DNA of 9,868 bases. It comes from an uncultured Clostridiaceae bacterium (lineage in GTDB: Bacteria > Bacillota > Clostridia > TANB77 > CAG-508). The notes below the pieces were generated by a model. That model did not search any database, had not been told where the DNA came from, and saw nothing but the letters and a program-made list of their open reading frames with translations. Position numbers and translations under genes: made by a program. The DNA lies in NCBI GenBank assembly GCA_905198755.1, contig CAJKDR010000035.1:1-9868 (forward strand), given 5' to 3'. Numbering within the stretch: position 1 is the first letter of the stretch; each line of letters starts with the position of its first letter. Positions 1 to 5,494 of this stretch are shown here, piece by piece.

Positions 1-72
1 TAATATTTTAACAGAATAATCAATAAAACCCGAAAAAAGCCTAAAAATAAGTAAAAATATTGATTTTTAGTA

Positions 73-102
73 TTGACATTTAAAGAATTAGTGAATTATA
101 AT
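73..102 (+). promoter_or_regulatory. Sigma-A type promoter of sigH
   Basis: A perfect -35 hexamer TTGACA (73-78) and a perfect -10 hexamer TATAAT (97-102) are separated by 18 nt. Transcription would begin near 109, giving a leader of about 28 nt before the sigH start. This indicates housekeeping transcription of the sigma factor gene. The sequence from 1 to 72 is AT-rich, with no gene or ribosome binding site seen; it holds only a weak inverted repeat (CTAAAAAT 41-48 with ATTTTTAG 63-70) that could belong to the end of an upstream unit or be an AT-rich protein-binding site. Confidence 0.85.
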
Positions 103-136
103 ACTAATAGTAATTTAGCGGAAGGATACAATAATT

Positions 137-793
137 ATGAGTAACATAAATGCTTTTTATACAACAGATAATAATTATAGTGTTATGAATGACGAACAAT
201 TAATAGAATTAATAAAATCAGGAGATAAGTACGCAATAGATTTTCTTATTGAAAAATATAAAGATTTAGTAAATATGAAAGTAAGCAAGTACTTTATTAT
301 AGGTGCTGAAAAAGAAGATATAATTCAAGAGGGAATGATAGGTCTATTTAAAGCTATTCAATCTTTTAAATCTGATAAACAAAATTCATTCAAAACTTTT
401 GCTAATTTATGTATAGAAAGGCAATTAATTACAGCAATTAAAACTTCAAATAGGCAAAAACATATGCCATTAAACTCATATTTATCATTAAGCGCTTCAG
501 CATACAATAATGAAGATGATGATTCTGATTCATCTATGATTGAATTTTTTGATTCTCATACAACAGAAGATCCATTAGAAACATTAACTAAAAAAGAATA
601 TTATCAAACAGTAGAGAATGCAATAGATAAATCATTAAGTGATTTTGAAAAACAAGTTTTAAAAAGATTCATTAAAGGTGAGTCATATGTGAATATAGCT
701 GAAAGTTTGAATACACCAGTTAAATCTGTAGATAATGCGATACAAAGAATAAGAAAAAAAGCAATAAAGAATATTATGAATGAAGATAACTAA
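137..793 (+). CDS. sigH: RNA polymerase sigma factor SigH (Spo0H-like)
   Basis: Sigma-70 family factor of 218 residues, the same length as Bacillus SigH, which directs RNA polymerase to transition-state and early sporulation promoters. Region 2 spans about residues 35-106 with the core-binding segment EDIIQEGMIGLFKAI (60-74) and the promoter-contact segment TAIKTSNRQKHMPLNSY (99-115), very close to SigH. Region 4 spans about 165-212, with a helix-turn-helix around SYVNIAESLNTPVKSVDNAI (183-202). The linker 121-145 is acidic and variable. The start is preceded by GGAAGGA (120-126). The tRNA-Thr gene follows 10 nt after the stop, and no terminator lies between. In Bacillota sigH usually sits beside rlmB/yacP and rpmG-secE-nusG; here the downstream translation genes are absent. 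A SigH-type factor suggests a spore-forming lineage or one descended from it, but non-sporulating relatives also keep sigH. Confidence 0.93.
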   Translation: MSNINAFYTTDNNYSVMNDEQLIELIKSGDKYAIDFLIEKYKDLVNMKVSKYFIIGAEKEDIIQEGMIGLFKAIQSFKSDKQNSFKTFANLCIERQLITAIKTSNRQKHMPLNSYLSLSASAYNNEDDDSDSSMIEFFDSHTTEDPLETLTKKEYYQTVENAIDKSLSDFEKQVLKRFIKGESYVNIAESLNTPVKSVDNAIQRIRKKAIKNIMNEDN

Positions 794-803
794 AGAAAAA
801 TTT

Positions 804-879
804 GCTTCTATAGCTCAGTAGGTAGAGCACAGCCATGGTAAGGCTGGGGTCGCCAGTTCAATTCTGGCTGGAAGCTCCA
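804..879 (+). tRNA. tRNA-Thr (anticodon GGT)
   Basis: A complete cloverleaf of 76 nt with encoded CCA. The acceptor stem pairs GCTTCTA (804-810) with TGGAAGC (869-875), including one G-T pair. The D arm is GCTC/GAGC, the anticodon stem is CAGCC (830-834) with GGCTG (842-846), and the loop ATGGTAA puts GGT at 837-839, which reads ACC and ACU threonine codons. The T arm is GCCAG/CTGGC with loop TTCAATT. The discriminator base is T876 and CCA is 877-879. It begins 10 nt after the sigH stop, so it is probably processed out of the sigH transcript. Confidence 0.96.
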
Positions 880-911
880 AAAAAGCTGCGATATTATTCG
901 TAGCTTTTTTT
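879..911 (+). terminator. Intrinsic terminator after tRNA-Thr
   Basis: The arms AAAAAAGCTGCGA (879-891) and TCGTAGCTTTTTT (898-910) pair over 13 positions with one G-T pair and a 6-nt loop, and the descending arm supplies the U run. The first base of the hairpin is the last A of the tRNA CCA end, so terminator and tRNA abut. It ends the sigH-tRNA unit. Confidence 0.85.
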
Positions 912-948
912 ATGAATTATTGATTTTTTAGATTTATTCTTTTAGCTA

Positions 949-977
949 TTGCGTTTTTTAGTCAGTTAATGTAGAAT
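949..977 (+). promoter_or_regulatory. Possible promoter of the DUF5684-type gene
   Basis: TTGCGT (949-954) and TAGAAT (972-977) are separated by 17 nt, placing initiation near 984 and about 25 nt upstream of the start codon. The hexamers are imperfect. A promoter is needed here because a strong terminator lies directly upstream, but CATAAT at 983-988 is a competing -10 candidate. Confidence 0.42.
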
Positions 978-1009
978 TAAGTCATAATAAATAAAAGGAG
1001 GAGAAAAGT

Positions 1010-1510
1010 ATGTACGAAGATTATGCATATCAAATGATGAACTCTATAAGTAATAATGCTGTAAATTCTACTTATTCATCAGCAGATGCTGTTGTGGCAG
1101 GTGGAATTATGGGAGCACTAGTTAGCTTTTTAATGACATATGCTATTATAGTATTTGTAATATTTATACTTACTATAATTGCAAACTGGGTTTTATTCAA
1201 AAAAGCTGGAGAAAAAGGATGGAAATCAATTATTCCAATTTATAATACAGTAGTATTGTTTAAAATAGCTGGAATATCACCTTGGTGGGTTTTAGGATAT
1301 TTAGCAGCTATAATTCCAGTTATTGGTGGATTAGTTGTTGTGGGAATTACAATTTATGCAATGATTAATTTAGCTAAAGCTTTTGGAAAAGGTGCTGGTT
1401 TTACAGTTGGATTAATATTATTAAACACAATATTTATTATGATATTAGCTTTTGGAAGTTCAGAATACCAATTAAATAAAACAAAAGAAGCTGAAATCGT
1501 AAAAGAATAA
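1010..1510 (+). CDS. DUF5684-type integral membrane protein
   Basis: A 166-residue membrane protein of unknown function. A polar N-terminus of about 30 residues, rich in Ser, Asn and Tyr, precedes three predicted hydrophobic helices at about 34-60, 94-117 and 131-149. The loop between helices one and two carries NWVLFKKAGEKGWKSIIPIYN (59-79), the Lys-Ala-Gly...Gly-Trp...Ile-Pro-x-Tyr-Asn signature I associate with DUF5684 proteins; some relatives are annotated loosely as signal peptidase I, but no Ser/Lys catalytic pair is apparent here. The short charged tail KTKEAEIVKE follows the last helix. The start is well supported by AAAGGAGGAG just upstream. It appears to be transcribed alone: a terminator lies on each side. 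The family assignment rests on the loop signature; the biochemical role is unknown. Confidence 0.8.
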   Translation: MYEDYAYQMMNSISNNAVNSTYSSADAVVAGGIMGALVSFLMTYAIIVFVIFILTIIANWVLFKKAGEKGWKSIIPIYNTVVLFKIAGISPWWVLGYLAAIIPVIGGLVVVGITIYAMINLAKAFGKGAGFTVGLILLNTIFIMILAFGSSEYQLNKTKEAEIVKE

Positions 1511-1516
1511 AAGGAG

Positions 1517-1549
1517 AAAGCTCTCAACTAAAAAAGTTGAGAGCTTTTG
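1517..1549. terminator. Bidirectional terminator
   Basis: A perfect 13-bp stem, AAAGCTCTCAACT (1517-1529) with AGTTGAGAGCTTT (1535-1547), has a five-A loop and is followed by TTTTGCTTTCT. It begins 7 nt after the DUF5684-type stop. The stem is symmetrical, and read from the minus strand it is followed by a pyrimidine-rich stretch, so it can also end the small-gene operon that converges on it from the right. Confidence 0.85.
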
Positions 1550-1553
1550 CTTT

Positions 1554-1655
1554 CTAATCGTCAGAAGAAGTGTTTTTATCAGAAGAATTATTTGAAGTAT
1601 CTTCTTTTTTTACTTCTTGTTTCTGACGATGAGATATGCATTGGAACATATCCAT
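1554..1655 (-). CDS. Small 33-residue protein, second gene of minus-strand pair
   Basis: A 33-codon reading frame starts MDMFQCISHRQKQ and ends in a tail of Lys, Asp, Asn and Ser residues (SSDKNTSSDD). It has a single Cys at residue 6 and no hydrophobic segment, so it is expected to be soluble and largely disordered. The case for a real gene is the translation signal: a nearly ideal AAAGGAGGT lies 6 nt before the ATG and overlaps the stop codon of the preceding 54-codon gene, 13 nt away, as in coupled operons. The stop falls just before the convergent terminator. A 10-bp inverted repeat (1557-1566 and 1621-1630) spans most of the frame. I recognise no family. Confidence 0.6.
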   Translation of the reverse strand: MDMFQCISHRQKQEVKKEDTSNNSSDKNTSSDD

Positions 1656-1668
1656 AATGTTACCTCCT

Positions 1669-1833
1669 TTAACTAAGATTATTCTCAATATATTGATTAA
1701 CAATGTAGCAATTCTTAGGTTCAATTAAACATTTTGTACCTTTTATTAAAGGGTTTTGGTGACACTTGGAACAACAAGAATGCGTTAAGCGAGTGACTTT
1801 TTCGCTATGTGGCATTTCTTCTGTTATGCACAT
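1669..1833 (-). CDS. Small Cys-rich 54-residue protein, first gene of minus-strand pair
   Basis: A 54-codon frame starts MCITEEMPHSEKV. It carries six Cys (2, 19, 20, 23, 35, 42) and three His (9, 17, 24), arranged as CCSKCH (19-24) then Cys35 and Cys42 in a stretch KGTKCLIEPKNC (31-42). A C-x2-C-x11-C-x6-C arrangement could bind zinc or form disulfides, but no named family is evident. There is no signal peptide or membrane helix. The ATG at 1833 was chosen because AAAGGAGA (1844-1850 region) sits about 9-10 nt upstream; the frame stays open to a TTG at 1872, but that codon lies in the -10 region of the promoter. Promoter, Shine-Dalgarno, tight coupling to the next gene and a downstream terminator all support an expressed gene. 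Function unknown. Confidence 0.68.
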   Translation of the reverse strand: MCITEEMPHSEKVTRLTHSCCSKCHQNPLIKGTKCLIEPKNCYIVNQYIENNLS

Positions 1834-1871
1834 AAACAATAATCTCCTTTCTACAAAAAATGTATATACCA

Positions 1872-1900
1872 ATTATATCATAAAATTAACATAATATCAA
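1872..1900 (-). promoter_or_regulatory. Promoter of the minus-strand small-gene operon
   Basis: Read on the minus strand, TTGATA (1900-1895) and TATAAT (1877-1872) are separated by 17 nt, and the -10 is extended by TGA. Initiation near 1865 gives a leader of about 32 nt ahead of the 54-codon gene. It is divergent from the ychF promoter, and the two -35 elements are about 20 nt apart. Confidence 0.75.
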
Positions 1901-1919
1901 ATTTTTAAATTATTTTAAC

Positions 1920-1953
1920 TTTACAATGTCAGTCTATTATGATATATTATAAT
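1920..1953 (+). promoter_or_regulatory. Promoter of ychF
   Basis: TTTACA (1920-1925) and TATATT (1943-1948) are separated by 17 nt, with TG at 1940-1941 extending the -10. An overlapping TATAAT (1948-1953) is a second -10 candidate, lacking a -35 at good spacing. Initiation is expected about 20-25 nt before the start codon. Confidence 0.55.
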
Positions 1954-1979
1954 TAAATTTTAATAAAGGAGTAATATAA

Positions 1980-3071
1980 ATGAAAATAGGTATAGTTGGA
2001 CTTCCTAATGTTGGTAAAAGTACGATGTTTAACAGTATAACAAATGCAGGAGCAGAATGTGCAAATTACCCATTCTGTACAATAGAACCTAATGTTGGAG
2101 TAGTAGCTGTTCCGGATGAACGATTAGATAAGCTTGCTGAATTATATAATCCACAAAAAATAACACATGCAGTTATTGAATTTGTAGATATAGCAGGTTT
2201 AGTTAAAGGAGCTAGTAAAGGCGAAGGATTAGGAAATAAATTTTTATCACATATAAGAGAAGTAGATAGTATTGTTGAGGTAGTTAGATGTTTTGAAGAT
2301 CCAAATGTTGTTCATGTTGATGGTTCAATAAATCCAACACGTGATATTGAAACTATAAACTTAGAATTAATATTTGCAGATATTGAAACAATAGATAAAA
2401 GATTAGATAGAGCAAAAATAAAACTAAAAGCAAACAAAAAAGCTCAACAAGAAATTGATGTATTAGAAAAAATAAAATCAGTTCTAGAGTCTGGAAAATC
2501 TGCAAGAACAATTGAATTAAATGATGATGAAAAAGAATTAATTAAAGATGTATATCTTTTGACAGCTAAGCCAATACTTTATATAGCAAATGTATCTGAG
2601 GAACAATTACAGGATGCAGAAAATGATAAATATGTTAATCAAGTAAAAGAATATGCAAAAGGTGAAAATGCTTTAGTAATACCACTTTGTGTAAAAATAG
2701 AAGAAGAATTATCAACATTAGACAAGGATGATAAAAAGGAAATGCTAGAAGCATTAGGACTAGAAGAATCAGGTCTTGATAAGGTTATAAAAGCAAGTTA
2801 TGACTTGTTAGGATTAATGTCATTTTTAACAGCTGGAGAACCAGAGGTAAGAGCATGGACGATAAAGAAAGGAACGAAAGCACCTGAAGCAGCTGGAAAA
2901 ATACACTCAGATATTCAAAGAGGATTTATTAAAGCAGAAGTTGTTAGTTATGATGATTTAATTAGAGAAGGGTCTATGCCAGCAGTTAGAGAAAAAGGAC
3001 TTCTAAGAATGGAAGGAAAAGAATACATTATGCAAGATGGAGATGTTGTTCTTTTTAGATTTAATGTGTAG
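1980..3071 (+). CDS. ychF: Redox-regulated P-loop ATPase YchF (OLA1 family)
   Basis: A 363-residue protein, the same length as E. coli YchF, of the universally conserved Obg-related family that binds ribosomes and hydrolyses ATP rather than GTP. The P-loop GLPNVGKST is at 7-15, the switch motif DIAGL at 70-74, and the usual NKxD base-recognition motif is replaced by NVSE (204-207), the change that gives this family its ATP preference. A helical insertion covers about 130-190. The C-terminal TGS domain begins about residue 278, with LTAGEPEVRAWTIKKGTKA and the helix-strand IHSDIQRGFIKAEVVSYDD. The start follows AAAGGAG (1965-1971) at normal spacing. The M18 aminopeptidase gene lies 74 nt downstream without a convincing terminator, so the two may be cotranscribed. 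In other genomes ychF often sits beside pth; pth is absent here. Confidence 0.96.
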   Translation: MKIGIVGLPNVGKSTMFNSITNAGAECANYPFCTIEPNVGVVAVPDERLDKLAELYNPQKITHAVIEFVDIAGLVKGASKGEGLGNKFLSHIREVDSIVEVVRCFEDPNVVHVDGSINPTRDIETINLELIFADIETIDKRLDRAKIKLKANKKAQQEIDVLEKIKSVLESGKSARTIELNDDEKELIKDVYLLTAKPILYIANVSEEQLQDAENDKYVNQVKEYAKGENALVIPLCVKIEEELSTLDKDDKKEMLEALGLEESGLDKVIKASYDLLGLMSFLTAGEPEVRAWTIKKGTKAPEAAGKIHSDIQRGFIKAEVVSYDDLIREGSMPAVREKGLLRMEGKEYIMQDGDVVLFRFNV

Positions 3072-3145
3072 AAAATTTAATTAATTAAATAAATAACGAA
3101 GAGTAAAAGAAATAAAACTCTTCAAAATTCAAAGGAGGATAAATA

Positions 3146-4555
3146 ATGAACGAAGAAACAGAAGGAAAAAAATTAAAAGAGAAATTATTCAATAAAAAAG
3201 AGATTGCATGGAATGATTTATCAGAAGAAAAAATGAATATTATAATGAAATTTTCTGATGAATATATGTATTTTTTAAATAATGGAAAAACAGAAAGAGA
3301 ATGTGCATCGTTTGTAAAGAAAATGTTTATTGAAAATGGATTTAAAGACATTTCAGAAACAGAAACATTATCACCTGGAGATAAAGTTTTTTATATAAAT
3401 AGAAATAAAAGTGTATATGCTGCTATAATTGGTAAAGAAAAGCTAGAAAGTGGTTTAAATGTTATAGGAGCACATATTGATTCTCCAAGATTAGATTTAA
3501 AACCAAATCCTTTATATGAAGAAGGTGGATTTGCATATTTAAAAACTCATTATTATGGAGGAATAAAAAAATATCAATGGACAACAATACCACTTTCAAT
3601 ACATGGTGTTATAGTAAAAACAAATGGAGAAACAATAACAGTTAAAATTGGTGAAGATGAGGAAGATCCTATATTTACAATTACAGACCTTTTACCACAT
3701 TTAGCACAAGAGCAAATGGAAAGAAAGCTTAAAGAAGGAGTAAAAGGGGAAGACTTAAATTTATTAGTTGGAAGTATACCTTTTAACGACAAAGAAGTAA
3801 ACGAAAAAGTTAAATTAAATATATTAAAAATATTAAATGAAAAATATGGAATAGTTGAAGAAGATTTATTAAGCTCAGAATTGGAAATAGTACCACAATT
3901 TAAAGCAAGAAGCTTAGGTTTCGATAGAAGTATGGTAGCAGCATATGGACAAGATGATAAAGTTTGTGCATATACAGCAGTAAGAGGATTATTAGATACA
4001 AACGAACCAGAAAAAACAGCAATAATAATATTATCAGATAAAGAAGAAATTGGTAGTATGGGAAATACAGGAATGGAATCAATGGTTTTTGATACATTTA
4101 TTGCTGAATTATTAAATAAAACAGGAGAAAATAGACCAGATTTAATAAGAAAAGTATTCAACAATTCAAAAATGCTATCATCAGATGTTGATGCTGGATA
4201 TGATCCAATTTATGCTTCTGTTTCAGATGTAAAAAATGCAGGTTTTCTAGGAAAAGGTATAGCATTAGTTAAATATACTGGTGCAAGAGGAAAATCAGGA
4301 GCATCTGATGCAAATGCAGAATTTGTAGCAGAAGTAAGAAAAATCGTAGAAGAAAATAACATACCATATCAATTTACAGAATTAGGAAAAGTAGATATTG
4401 GCGGTGGTGGAACAATCGCTTATATACTTGCAAATAAAGGAATGGATGTAATAGACTGTGGAGTGCCTGTATTATCAATGCATGCACCATATGAAGTTAC
4501 TTCAAAAGTTGATATATATGCAGCTTATGAAATGTATAAAGCTTTTTGGAAATAA
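3146..4555 (+). CDS. apeA: M18 family zinc aminopeptidase (aspartyl aminopeptidase type)
   Basis: A 469-residue cytosolic metallopeptidase that removes N-terminal amino acids, in this family often acidic ones. The two-zinc site is visible: His110 in GAHIDSPRLDLKP, bridging Asp270 in YGQDDKV, catalytic Glu300 and ligand Glu301 in SDKEEIGSMGNTGM, Asp347 in SSDVDAGYDP, and His446 in LSMHAPYEV. A lid or dimerisation domain is inserted between about 120 and 250. The length and the DVDAGYDPIYA context fit the ApeA subgroup better than the shorter ApeB, so the symbol is a best guess. Start chosen for AAAGGAGGAT 6 nt upstream of ATG. It follows ychF and ends at a terminator shared with convergent rpmF. 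No separate promoter is evident in the gap before it. Its likely job is the final trimming of peptides for amino acid recycling. Confidence 0.93.
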   Translation: MNEETEGKKLKEKLFNKKEIAWNDLSEEKMNIIMKFSDEYMYFLNNGKTERECASFVKKMFIENGFKDISETETLSPGDKVFYINRNKSVYAAIIGKEKLESGLNVIGAHIDSPRLDLKPNPLYEEGGFAYLKTHYYGGIKKYQWTTIPLSIHGVIVKTNGETITVKIGEDEEDPIFTITDLLPHLAQEQMERKLKEGVKGEDLNLLVGSIPFNDKEVNEKVKLNILKILNEKYGIVEEDLLSSELEIVPQFKARSLGFDRSMVAAYGQDDKVCAYTAVRGLLDTNEPEKTAIIILSDKEEIGSMGNTGMESMVFDTFIAELLNKTGENRPDLIRKVFNNSKMLSSDVDAGYDPIYASVSDVKNAGFLGKGIALVKYTGARGKSGASDANAEFVAEVRKIVEENNIPYQFTELGKVDIGGGGTIAYILANKGMDVIDCGVPVLSMHAPYEVTSKVDIYAAYEMYKAFWK

Positions 4556-4566
4556 AATTGTAAATA

Positions 4567-4600
4567 AAAAAGAAATGTGAATTTATCACATTTCTTTTTT
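4567..4600. terminator. Bidirectional terminator between apeA and rpmF
   Basis: A perfect 14-bp stem, AAAAAGAAATGTGA (4567-4580) with TCACATTTCTTTTT (4586-4599), has a 5-nt loop. A-run and T-run flank it symmetrically, so it provides a U tract in both directions. It begins 11 nt after the aminopeptidase stop, and its other end touches the rpmF stop codon by one base. Confidence 0.9.
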
Positions 4601-4793
4601 ATTTATTTTCTTCATCTTTTTTTACAGTCATAACTTCTTTACCATTATAGTATCCACAGTTTGAACAAACTCTATGTGGTAGTACAGGTTCATGACAATG
4701 AGGACATGTACTATATTTTGTTTCTTCTAATTTCCATGTAGATCTTTTTAAATGTGTTCTAGCTTTTGACCATCTTCTTTTTGGTTGTGCCAT
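4599..4793 (-). CDS. rpmF: 50S ribosomal protein L32 (zinc-binding form)
   Basis: A 64-residue large-subunit ribosomal protein. The basic N-terminus MAQPKRRWSKARTHLKRSTW is typical of L32, and Cys30-Cys33 with Cys43-Cys46 (CPHC and CSNC) form the zinc ribbon of the zinc-dependent C+ form. The tail after residue 55 is charged. The start is preceded by GAGGAGGGA. The gene is monocistronic here, with its own strong promoter and a terminator. In many Bacillota rpmF follows yceD (DUF177) and neighbours plsX/fab genes; none of these is present, so fatty acid synthesis is not linked to L32 at this locus. Confidence 0.96.
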   Translation of the reverse strand: MAQPKRRWSKARTHLKRSTWKLEETKYSTCPHCHEPVLPHRVCSNCGYYNGKEVMTVKKDEENK

Positions 4794-4866
4794 TTTTATC
4801 CCTCCTCTGTAAATAGAACGATATCTATATATCTTAAATTTTTATCATAAAATAAATCACTATAAA

Positions 4867-4895
4867 AGTATACAATTTTTTTGAAAGTTTGTCAA
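4867..4895 (-). promoter_or_regulatory. Promoter of rpmF
   Basis: Read on the minus strand, a perfect TTGACA (4895-4890) and TATACT (4872-4867) are separated by 17 nt. Initiation near 4860 leaves a leader of about 66 nt before rpmF. The leader is AT-rich, with only short weak hairpins such as GATAT/ATATC; no recognisable ribosomal-protein or riboswitch structure is seen. Confidence 0.85.
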
Positions 4896-4913
4896 GCTTG
4901 AAAAACATAATAG

Positions 4914-4942
4914 TTGAAAAAAATATAATTAAATGTTATAAT
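4914..4942 (+). promoter_or_regulatory. Promoter of the GNAT-like gene
   Basis: TTGAAA (4914-4919) and TATAAT (4937-4942) are separated by 17 nt, with TG at 4934-4935 giving an extended -10. Initiation near 4949 leaves a leader of about 23 nt containing AGGAGGTG. It is divergent from the rpmF promoter, and the two -35 elements are 18 nt apart. Confidence 0.8.
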
Positions 4943-4971
4943 AATTTAGATATCTAATAGGAGGTGTCGAA

Positions 4972-5409
4972 ATGAGACTAGTAGAGTCATCTATATATTT
5001 TAAGGGTAATTTTGAGTTACGGAAAAATATTTCTTTAAGAATACGAGAAGATGAAACGGTTTCAAAAGAATTAAGAAAGTTCTTTTCAACATTTTTTTGC
5101 ACACCAATATCTTATGTAATTATTGTTGATGGAAGTATTGTAGGAGTTATATTTGGAGAACATGCTGAAGAAAACAATCCATACTATGATTATAATGAAG
5201 TAATAGAAACTTCATATTATATATTCCCTGAATATAGAGGAAACAATTATATTGTTGAGGCTATTCAGATATATGAGGATTATGTAAAAATAGAAGGAGC
5301 TAAATTCTTAGAATTTTGTGTTAGCAAATATAATAAGCCTTCATTAAAAACAATGGAAAAGATAGGAGCAAAAAGAGAATTTTTTAATTTCTTTAAGAAG
5401 ATAGAGTAA
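4972..5409 (+). CDS. GNAT-like N-acetyltransferase
   Basis: A 145-residue protein with the GNAT fold pattern. Strands around 47-61 (SYVIIVDGSIVGVIFGE) lead to YYIFPEYRGNNYIVEAIQIY (82-101), which matches motif A, and to SKYNKPSLKTMEKIGAKRE (118-136), the motif B pattern in which Asn-x-x-Ser precedes a helix and Gly-Ala. Members transfer an acetyl group from acetyl-CoA to an amine; the substrate cannot be read from sequence. The CoA-pyrophosphate loop, usually R/Q-x-x-G-x-G/A, is here RGNNYI (89-94), so key glycines are missing and activity is uncertain. The start is fixed by AGGAGGTG (4959-4966). It is transcribed alone, and its stop codon lies inside the terminator hairpin. No toxin-antitoxin partner or resistance gene adjoins it. 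Confidence 0.78.
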   Translation: MRLVESSIYFKGNFELRKNISLRIREDETVSKELRKFFSTFFCTPISYVIIVDGSIVGVIFGEHAEENNPYYDYNEVIETSYYIFPEYRGNNYIVEAIQIYEDYVKIEGAKFLEFCVSKYNKPSLKTMEKIGAKREFFNFFKKIE

Positions 5410-5428
5410 ATTTTACTCTATCTTTTTT
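5400..5428 (+). terminator. Terminator overlapping the end of the GNAT-like gene
   Basis: GATAGAGTA (5400-5408) pairs with TACTCTATC (5414-5422) around a 5-nt AT loop and is followed by six Ts (5423-5428). The ascending arm contains the last codons and stop of the acetyltransferase gene. Confidence 0.85.
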
Positions 5429-5438
5429 ATATATCATA

Positions 5439-5447
5439 TGTTATAAT
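5439..5447 (+). promoter_or_regulatory. Possible extended -10 promoter of the 58-codon gene
   Basis: TGTTATAAT contains a perfect TATAAT (5442-5447) with the extended TGn. No good -35 lies 16-18 nt upstream; that position falls in the preceding terminator. Initiation near 5454 would give a leader of about 40 nt. Confidence 0.5.
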
Positions 5448-5494
5448 ATTATTATATAAAAAGTAGAGGCATCAAACCAAAGGAGGAATAAAAC

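Noticed and set aside
1834..1872. Longer 67-codon form of the Cys-rich gene starting at a TTG at 1872
   Set aside because: The TTG lies in the -10 region and upstream of the expected transcription start, and has no Shine-Dalgarno, whereas the ATG at 1833 has a good one.
3098..3123. Hairpin GAAGAGT/ACTCTTC between ychF and the aminopeptidase gene as a terminator
   Set aside because: The stem is only 7 bp with a 12-nt A-rich loop and is followed by AAAATTC rather than a T run. It could be a processing or stability element, but not a convincing terminator.
3574..4164. Long open frame antisense to the aminopeptidase gene (196 codons)
   Set aside because: It mirrors a well-conserved zinc peptidase, has a low-complexity Ser/Ile/Leu/Phe composition, and has no promoter or ribosome binding site. 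Such frames are common opposite AT-rich genes.
4965..4971. Perfect Spo0A-box sequence TGTCGAA just before the GNAT-like start codon
   Set aside because: It overlaps the Shine-Dalgarno and spacer, downstream of the promoter, and about one such 7-mer is expected by chance in a window of this size and composition.
5454..5494. Short leader before the 58-codon gene as a riboswitch
   Set aside because: It is about 40 nt, too short for a known aptamer class, and no conserved core or paired helices were seen.
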